A DNA stretch of 6,883 nucleotides, from the NCBI GenBank assembly GCA_004195305.1, contig SDWN01000745.1:1-6883 (forward strand), written 5' to 3'. The first letter of the stretch is position 1. Every line of letters begins with the position of its first letter. Position numbers and translations under genes: made by a program. The notes below the pieces were generated by a model. The model was not told the origin of the DNA. It worked only from the letters and a program-made list of their open reading frames with translations, and ran no database searches. The DNA is from Neptunomonas sp. Its GTDB lineage: Bacteria; Pseudomonadota; Gammaproteobacteria; Pseudomonadales; Balneatricaceae. Positions 1-4,549 of the stretch are shown here, in pieces.

Positions 1-276
1 TACCCGGCCTGCCCCGACCACACCGAGAAAGATCTGCTGTGGCAACTGCTGGATGCCGAAGCCAACACCGGAATAACCCTGACCGAAAGCTACGCCATGC
101 TTCCTACGGCAGCCGTCAGCGGCTGGTATTTCGCCCATCCTGACAGCCAGTATTTCGGTGTCGCCAAGATCGCCGAAGACCAGGTCGAAGACTACGCCCA
201 ACGCAAAGGGATGGAGATGAAAATCATGGAGCGCTGGCTGGCACCCAACCTGGGGTACGAGCCGGAAGATAGCTGA
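1..276 (+). CDS. metH: Cobalamin-dependent methionine synthase, C-terminal end (partial, 5' end outside window)
   Basis: This is the last 91 codons of methionine synthase, which moves a methyl group from methyl-tetrahydrofolate through cobalamin to homocysteine in the cytoplasm. The segment belongs to the C-terminal activation domain, which binds S-adenosylmethionine for reductive reactivation of oxidised cobalamin. The frame opens with YPACPDHTEK, which continues the family RxxxGY motif; the first Tyr should match the AdoMet-contacting Tyr1139 of E. coli MetH. It goes on through LTESYAM, AAVSGWYFAHPDSQYF and DQVEDYAQRKGM and ends in ERWLAPNLGYEPEDS followed by TGA. The E. coli enzyme has 89 residues from that Tyr to its end, so the C-terminus is intact and normal in length. 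It converges on the T6SS genes to the right. No canonical GC-hairpin plus T-run terminator follows it. Confidence 0.97.
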   Translation, partial: YPACPDHTEKDLLWQLLDAEANTGITLTESYAMLPTAAVSGWYFAHPDSQYFGVAKIAEDQVEDYAQRKGMEMKIMERWLAPNLGYEPEDS

Positions 277-286
277 TAAAATAGGT

Positions 287-393
287 ACCTGATTAGCCAT
301 GATTTTCAGCCATCACAACGCCAAGCGATGCACATACGTGCTCGCGAGAATAGATTGGCGGACATCATGGCTGAGCTTTGTGGGTAATCAGGT
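287..393. repeat. Long imperfect inverted repeat (107 bases)
   Basis: The outer 13 bases (287-299, ACCTGATTAGCCA) match the reverse complement of 381-393 (ACCTGATTACCCA) at 12 of 13 positions. Inside these, CAGCCAT (307-313) pairs with ATGGCTG (367-373), CGCCAA (319-324) pairs with TTGGCG (355-360), and a small tip hairpin GCAC/GTGC lies at 330-341. All blocks are nested in near register, so the whole segment could fold into one long interrupted stem. No target-site duplication is evident at the edges. It could be a MITE-like or REP-like remnant, a structured 3' end for the metH transcript, or a chance structure. The function is unknown. Confidence 0.5.
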
Positions 394-441
394 GATACTT
401 TGTTCTAAACACTGTTGCTTATTGATGTATGGCGTTACCCC

Positions 442-472
442 CTATGTCGTACCGCTAGCGGTTACACCATAG
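442..472. repeat. Hairpin with a 12-base perfect palindrome
   Basis: The perfect palindrome ACCGCTAGCGGT occupies 451-462. It sits within a larger imperfect stem: CTATG (442-446) pairs with CATAG (468-472), and GTACC (449-453) pairs with GG-TTAC across a one-base bulge. No T-run follows on either strand, so it does not look like a classical terminator. It may be a binding site or an RNA structure between the two convergent genes. Confidence 0.35.
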
Positions 473-499
473 TCACGACTGTTCATCATAATGCCGGCC

Positions 500-592
500 T
501 CAGTGATCATGGATTGGGCAGCGGCCGCTGGCGTCCAGTTCGCAGACCTCTGCCAACAGTTGGCCGGAGCTAGCCACCTCCGACTCTTTGGC
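500..592 (-). other. Coding-like in-frame continuation of vgrG after its TAA
   Basis: Reading on past the vgrG TAA in the same frame gives 30 further sense codons before TGA at 500-502. The encoded peptide starts AKESEVASSG and ends VCELDASGRCPIHDH, with two Cys and two terminal His residues. Twenty-two of the 30 codons end in G or C, as in the genes here and unlike the AT-richer DNA on the other side of the TGA. With the continuation, the protein would reach 686 codons including the present stop, a common length for VgrG. Inference: the TAA may be a recent nonsense change (for example from CAA), or a sequencing error, that removed a real tail. It could also be noncoding DNA that happens to stay open. 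Confidence 0.4.
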
Positions 593-2560
593 TTAAGAAA
601 CCAACCCGCTCAGGCCGGTATCGGCGTCGGCCGGTAGGCTGGGTTTCTCCACCGAGGCGCCGCTGCCGGAACCCGGACCACCGCCGGAGTTGAGTTTGAG
701 CTGAGCACCGCTGATGGTCACGCCCGAGGGGTCCAGCTTGATAAAGCTGCCACCGGCCTTGAGGGTCACTTCCGTGCCAGCCTCGAGCACCAGTTTCTGC
801 CCCGCTTTCAGATGGATCTCCTGACCGGCCTGGAGCAGTTCGCTCTGACCAATGTGGGTATGACGGCTACCGTCGACGCTCAGGTGATCATCCTGCTGCA
901 CCTGGCTGCGACGACTGCCATGGGTGCTGTGATGCTGATCACCCTGAATCTGGCTGTAACCGTTACCCAACACCTGCTGATGGCTGTCATTACCCACCCA
1001 CTCGCGGCGATCGTTCTTGATGCGGATGTCCTGATCTTTTTCGGCGTGGATAAACAGCTGCTCTTGGCCCTTCTTATCTTCGAAACGCAGTTCATTGTAG
1101 CCCTCGCCACCTTGGCAGGAGTTGCTCTTAAAGGTGCTCTTGGTCTTGTGTTCCGGCAGCCGGTAGGGCGGCCGGTTGGTGCCGTGGTAAACCCGGCCGA
1201 TCACCAGCGGTCGGTCAGGGTTGCCTTCGAGAAAATCGACAATCACCTCTTCGCCGATCCGCGGCAGGAAGAAACCGCCAAAACCGCCACCGGCGGCGGG
1301 CTGGCTGACCCGGATCCAACAGGAGCTGTGTTCGTTGCTCTGGCCTTCACGGTCCCAGTGAAACTGCACCTTGATGCGACCAAACTCGTCGGTATAGATC
1401 TCCTCCCCTTCAGGGCCGGTAACGGTCGCAGTCTGGCTACCCCTGACCTGTGGTTGCAGGCTGGCGCACAACGGACGGTAGCAGACCTCATACGGGATGC
1501 AGACGAAGCCATTACTGTATGAAAAACCGTCGATACCAGCCTCCTCTTCCAGCACCTGCGGTTGGTTGCAACTGTGTGAGACCTGGATGATCAGGTAATC
1601 GCAATTAAAATCGTCGCGCTGGTGCGCCTCCAGGCTGAAGCTATAACCAGGGGTCATGCGGTTGACGTCGCTCGCACCGATGGTCCGTTTTCCGTAACGG
1701 TTTAATGCCTGCAGTTGCACCTGGGCGCGCTGCTTGCCATGCCCGGCATCGCTAAAGCTGGCGGGATAGTCGTAGACCTCAAGCTCGGAAGAGTTCGGGC
1801 TCTGATTTTGCGCTTCAAGTTTGAGTCTCGGTTTCTTGAAGTTGTAGTCCCGTAGCGTGACGCGCCCCGGCACCACCGACGCGCTGTACCGAAACCTGTT
1901 GATATGCTGTTCGCGCACCGCGCCCTGGGTATCATTAGCAAACGGGATAGCGGGTTCACCTGAGATCACCGGGTTAGCTGTTGAGGTATCACTCATCACC
2001 AGCACATGCTTTTCGTCGTCGTGTTCGAAGTAATAATGAATCCCTTCGACTTCCATCAGCCGCTGGACGAAGTTCAGCTCCGACTCGCGGTACTGTACGC
2101 AGTAATCGCGCGGCGGGTAGCGGGCACTCAGGTCGAGCCGGAACTCATCACTGCTCAGACCGGCGTCGGTGAGAATCTGTTCGATGATCTCGGGCACCGC
2201 CAGGTTCTGAAAGATCCGACTGTTAACACGGTACTGCAACGGCCAGATCTTAGGCACCAGCGTCACCTGGTAATGGCTCAACCGGGTACCCTGCTCGCCG
2301 AACTCGGCCGCACTGATCAGGCCATGGATAAAGCGGATCTGCTCTTCAGCAGCATTGTTCTGGTCCTGCAGGGTCACCACCGCTGCCTGACCGATCAACG
2401 TCTCCAACGCAATCTCGGGGTCGTCGCTGACCAGGTCCAATTGAAACTGGTACAGGCTCGACAACTGCTCAGTACCCTCGAGCCTGGCTAGATGAAACTC
2501 ATCGTCCAGCCCCTGGACTTCAAAAAAACAACGCTCGCTGTTGGCGCGTATAAACACCAT
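593..2560 (-). CDS. vgrG: Type VI secretion system spike protein VgrG/TssI
   Basis: This 655-residue protein forms the trimeric spike at the tip of the Hcp tube and is fired into target cells when the sheath contracts. In order, it has a gp27-like base (about residues 10-370, with HYQVTLVPKIWPL and RDYCVQYRESELNFVQRLMEVEGI). A gp5-type OB fold follows (about 375-460, with DEFGRIKVQFHWD and LPRIGEEVIVDFLEGNPDRP), then a gp5-like beta-helix with repeated polar and His-rich strands (about 470-625). It ends in a Gly/Ser-rich then Pro/Ala-rich tail from 626. No enzymatic C-terminal domain is present, so it appears to be a structural VgrG. The ATG at 2558-2560 is supported by AAAGGA (2568-2573) seven bases upstream. 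It is separated from the regulator by 241 bases containing a sigma-54 promoter candidate. Nothing lies downstream except the metH convergent gap, so no cargo or adaptor gene is adjacent on that side. The stop codon may be premature. Confidence 0.96.
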   Translation of the reverse strand: MVFIRANSERCFFEVQGLDDEFHLARLEGTEQLSSLYQFQLDLVSDDPEIALETLIGQAAVVTLQDQNNAAEEQIRFIHGLISAAEFGEQGTRLSHYQVTLVPKIWPLQYRVNSRIFQNLAVPEIIEQILTDAGLSSDEFRLDLSARYPPRDYCVQYRESELNFVQRLMEVEGIHYYFEHDDEKHVLVMSDTSTANPVISGEPAIPFANDTQGAVREQHINRFRYSASVVPGRVTLRDYNFKKPRLKLEAQNQSPNSSELEVYDYPASFSDAGHGKQRAQVQLQALNRYGKRTIGASDVNRMTPGYSFSLEAHQRDDFNCDYLIIQVSHSCNQPQVLEEEAGIDGFSYSNGFVCIPYEVCYRPLCASLQPQVRGSQTATVTGPEGEEIYTDEFGRIKVQFHWDREGQSNEHSSCWIRVSQPAAGGGFGGFFLPRIGEEVIVDFLEGNPDRPLVIGRVYHGTNRPPYRLPEHKTKSTFKSNSCQGGEGYNELRFEDKKGQEQLFIHAEKDQDIRIKNDRREWVGNDSHQQVLGNGYSQIQGDQHHSTHGSRRSQVQQDDHLSVDGSRHTHIGQSELLQAGQEIHLKAGQKLVLEAGTEVTLKAGGSFIKLDPSGVTISGAQLKLNSGGGPGSGSGASVEKPSLPADADTGLSGLVS

Positions 2561-2616
2561 GGTCAGATCCTTTGTTATTCATGCAAGCCCACCCTAATGG
2601 ATGCACTTCATTCCGT

Positions 2617-2632
2617 TGCAGACTGACTGCCA
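2617..2632 (-). promoter_or_regulatory. Sigma-54 (RpoN) promoter upstream of vgrG
   Basis: On the minus strand this reads TGGCAGTCAGTCTGCA. Against the RpoN consensus TGGCACG-N4-TTGCA it matches TGGCA at -24 and TGCA at -12, with the invariant GG and GC separated by exactly 10 bases; three of the 12 defined positions differ. The predicted start of transcription is near 2606, giving a leader of about 46 bases before the vgrG ATG. The site lies directly downstream of a gene for a sigma-54 activator. RpoN- and VasH-dependent expression of hcp and vgrG genes is known in V. cholerae. A partial IHF-like sequence (AATCAA at 2647-2652, with a poor TTR half) sits just upstream and is too weak to call separately. 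Confidence 0.72.
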
Positions 2633-2697
2633 GCCCAACCTGTATTAATCAATCTCTCTGTCTAGCAGGCTGTGAACCAACAGGTATCCTGATCCTT

Positions 2698-2722
2698 CGC
2701 CCTGGGCCTCAACCAGCGGGCG
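2698..2722. promoter_or_regulatory. Dyad upstream of the sigma-54 promoter (possible activator site)
   Basis: CGCCC (2698-2702) is inverted as GGGCG (2718-2722), and TGG/CCA pairs inside it, leaving a short loop and a two-base bulge. It lies about 90-115 bases upstream of the predicted vgrG transcription start, a usual distance for enhancer-like sites of sigma-54 activators. No T-run follows on either strand, so it is a poor terminator candidate. The regulator's true binding sequence is not known from this window. Confidence 0.28.
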
Positions 2723-2756
2723 TAAGCACACGAACTTAGCGGACTGGAGAAGGCTT

Positions 2757-2777
2757 GCAGGGGCCTTGGACCCTTGC
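2757..2777. promoter_or_regulatory. Second dyad after the regulator stop (possible activator site or 3' hairpin)
   Basis: GCAGGGG (2757-2763) can pair with CCCTTGC (2771-2777) through seven base pairs, including one G-T pair, around a seven-base loop. The core AGGGGCCTTGGACCCT (2759-2774) is a 12-of-16 near-palindrome. It begins 25 bases after the regulator's stop and lies about 150-170 bases upstream of the predicted vgrG start. It may serve as an enhancer site or as a weak 3' hairpin of the clpV-regulator transcript. No T-run follows it. Confidence 0.25.
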
Positions 2778-2801
2778 TGGTGCGACCCTGCGCTAACCTA
2801 T

Positions 2802-4460
2802 TTATCCGTAATTCATTTTTCTTCTCAACTGATAACGCCCCAGTTTTTCTACCAGCGAGCGTCGTGACACGCCCAGCTCTTCGGCGGTGCGGGTCTGGTT
2901 GCCATCGTTGGCATGTAGCCGCTGAGCGATCACCCGCGCCTCTAGCCGCTGCATGATCGTCTTTAATCCTTTCCCGGAGCACTCCCCGGAGCCATCACCA
3001 CGGCTGGCCGGGAACGGAATCACCTCGGCAGCCCCGATCATCGACTGCGGCAGATGCTGGATGCCGATAACACCCTCGGCATCGACCAGTAATACGGCGC
3101 GCTCGATCAGATTGCGCAGCTCGCGGATATTGCCAGGAAAAGGTTGTTGCTGGAGCAGGTCCAGTACCTGAGGTTTTACCCCGCGCACGCTCTTTTGATA
3201 ATGCTCAGCACATTGGTGGATGAAATGGTTCACCAGGATGGGGATATCTTCCCGACGTTGACTGAGCGTCGGTAGGTGGACGGGGAAGATATTGAGCCGG
3301 TAGTACAGATCCTCGCGGAACTTGCCCTCTTCGATCAGTTTAGGTAGATCTCGGTGAGTGGCGGCGACCACCCGTATGTCCACTTTCACGCTCTCAATGG
3401 CGCCCAGCGGGCGCACCTCGCGCTCCTGCAACACCCGCAGCATCTTGGCTTGCAGCTTGAGCGGCATGTCTCCGATCTCGTCGAGGAACAGGGTGCCTTT
3501 CTGCGCCGCTTCGATCAGCCCCTGCTTATGGCTGTGTGCACCGCTAAAGGCCCCTTTGCGATAGCCAAACAGCTCACTCTCGAGCAGATCTTCGGGCAAG
3601 GCCGCACAGTTTTGGGCGATAAACGCGCCCTGCTGATGCGGACTGTTACGATGAATGCAGGCGGCGACCAGCTCCTTACCGGTGCCGGTTGCGCCTTGCA
3701 GTAATACGGTGGCCTTGGAGTCCGCCACTTTTTCCAGCAAGCCGTACAGTTGCTGCATCGCCGGGGCCGAACCGATCAGGTCTCCCAGTTGCAAGGTGCC
3801 GCTGGCCCGCTTGCGCAGTGCCTGGTTCTCGATCTCCAGCACCTGATTGGCTTGATCGAGCTGTTTAATCAGGCGTTTATTTTCGCTCAGCAACAACGCA
3901 TTGTTGGCCACAACCGCGGCTTGAGCCGCAAAGCCCTTGACCAGTCCTTCCAGCGTCGTCGGAAAGGCCTCTACCGCCTCTGCATCCGAACTGCGTCGAT
4001 TAAACAGCTGCATCACCCCAAGACTGACGTCTTGATGGTCCGACAGCGGCACCACCAGAATCGAGCGGGTGTGAAAACCGGTTTGCCGATCCCGCTCGTA
4101 CTGCGCGTTAAAGTCAAAGCCGGTATAGCGATAGGCGTCTTCGAGATTGACCAGCTGCCCCGACAGCGCCGCATAGGCGGAGATATCCGCCATATTGGGA
4201 CGCCCCTGCGGCCGCAGGTCGATCGGCTGCAGCCGACTCCCCACCAGGGGTTGCACAATTCCCTGGACCACCTCTGGATGCAAGAAACGCTTGGTGCGAT
4301 CGAGAATATAGATACAGCCGGCCTCGGCGGCGGTCATCTTGCGCGCAGCCGTGAGGATGGTATCCAACAGTCGGTGCATATCCCGCTCGCGGCTGATCGA
4401 CAGGTTGACCTGAATCAGCTCCTCCAGTGCCTGCAGCGAATCCGGTAGCGAATCACTCAT
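2802..4460 (-). CDS. vasH: Sigma-54-dependent T6SS transcriptional activator, VasH-like (GAF-AAA+-Fis HTH)
   Basis: This 552-residue protein is a bacterial enhancer-binding protein that uses ATP hydrolysis to open sigma-54 promoters. An N-terminal GAF-type sensor domain spans about residues 25-190, followed by a helical linker likely to be coiled coil (190-220). The AAA+ domain (about 224-460) has Walker A GATGTGKE (256-263), a sigma-54 contact loop GAFSGA (303-308), Walker B LFLDEIG with D327/E328, FREDLYYRL (381-389) and sensor II FPGNIRELRN (441-450). A Fis-type helix-turn-helix lies at about 521-543 (TRTAEELGVSRRSLVEKLGRY). Walker A is usually GESGTGKE and the contact loop usually GAFTGA; both changes are mild and other core motifs are intact. 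The ATG at 4460 has GAGG (4469-4472) eight bases upstream. It follows clpV by 89 bases, as vasH follows clpV in V. cholerae, so the two are probably cotranscribed. The ligand of the GAF domain cannot be told from sequence. Confidence 0.93.
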   Translation of the reverse strand: MSDSLPDSLQALEELIQVNLSISRERDMHRLLDTILTAARKMTAAEAGCIYILDRTKRFLHPEVVQGIVQPLVGSRLQPIDLRPQGRPNMADISAYAALSGQLVNLEDAYRYTGFDFNAQYERDRQTGFHTRSILVVPLSDHQDVSLGVMQLFNRRSSDAEAVEAFPTTLEGLVKGFAAQAAVVANNALLLSENKRLIKQLDQANQVLEIENQALRKRASGTLQLGDLIGSAPAMQQLYGLLEKVADSKATVLLQGATGTGKELVAACIHRNSPHQQGAFIAQNCAALPEDLLESELFGYRKGAFSGAHSHKQGLIEAAQKGTLFLDEIGDMPLKLQAKMLRVLQEREVRPLGAIESVKVDIRVVAATHRDLPKLIEEGKFREDLYYRLNIFPVHLPTLSQRREDIPILVNHFIHQCAEHYQKSVRGVKPQVLDLLQQQPFPGNIRELRNLIERAVLLVDAEGVIGIQHLPQSMIGAAEVIPFPASRGDGSGECSGKGLKTIMQRLEARVIAQRLHANDGNQTRTAEELGVSRRSLVEKLGRYQLRRKMNYG

Positions 4461-4511
4461 CGGTTAAGCCTCAACCGCAGGTCAGCGCGGCAAATCCTTT
4501 GATTAGCCCCG

Positions 4512-4547
4512 GTATCAACTTGTGTATCAACCACAGTGTCAACCACG
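4512..4547. repeat. Three tandem 12-base repeats between clpV and the regulator
   Basis: Read on the plus strand the units are GTATCAACTTGT, GTATCAACCACA and GTGTCAACCACG, an uninterrupted array with an exact 12-base period. The middle unit differs from the first at three positions and from the third at two. The array fills nearly half of the 89-base gap, starting just after the clpV stop. Because the period is a multiple of three and the clpV frame stays open after its TAA to the regulator start, the units would encode a VVDT-like tetrapeptide if read through. They may be replication-slippage repeats or binding sites. Confidence 0.6.
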
Positions 4548-4549
4548 GG

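Larger units (their letters stand above)
277..592. other. Convergent intergenic region between metH and vgrG
   Basis: These 316 bases lie between the metH stop and the vgrG stop. No independent gene is convincing in any frame. There is a composition break: 301-480 is about 47% GC, while 501-590 is about 62% GC like the neighbouring coding sequence. The AT-richer part contains a long imperfect inverted repeat (287-393) and a hairpin (442-472). The GC-rich part is an open continuation of the vgrG frame. A short hairpin, GCCAA-CAG-TTGGC (552-564), lies inside the continuation but has no T-run on either side. No clear rho-independent terminator is visible for either convergent gene. Confidence 0.8.

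Noticed and set aside
552..564. GCCAACAGTTGGC hairpin after vgrG as a terminator
   Set aside because: The stem is only five pairs and no T-run follows on either strand; it also lies inside the coding-like continuation of vgrG.
812..1522. 236-codon plus-strand open frame opposite vgrG
   Set aside because: It is antisense to conserved VgrG motifs and has no domain or ribosome site; its hydrophobic look reflects the complement of a polar beta-helix.
2584..2599. Second sigma-54-like site (TTGCA near 2583-2587)
   Set aside because: It has a good -12 TTGCA, but the bases at the required -24 spacing are TA rather than GG, so it should not be active.
2647..2659. IHF-like site upstream of the vgrG promoter
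   Set aside because: The AATCAA half matches, but the TTR half has two mismatches; this is too weak for a separate call although the position would fit.
2662..2982. 106-codon minus-strand frame overlapping the regulator's 3' end
   Set aside because: It overlaps the conserved helix-turn-helix in another frame, is Arg/Ala-rich and has no convincing start signal.
3750..4448. 232-codon plus-strand open frame opposite the regulator
   Set aside because: It is a shadow of the GAF and linker region of the regulator with no supporting motif.
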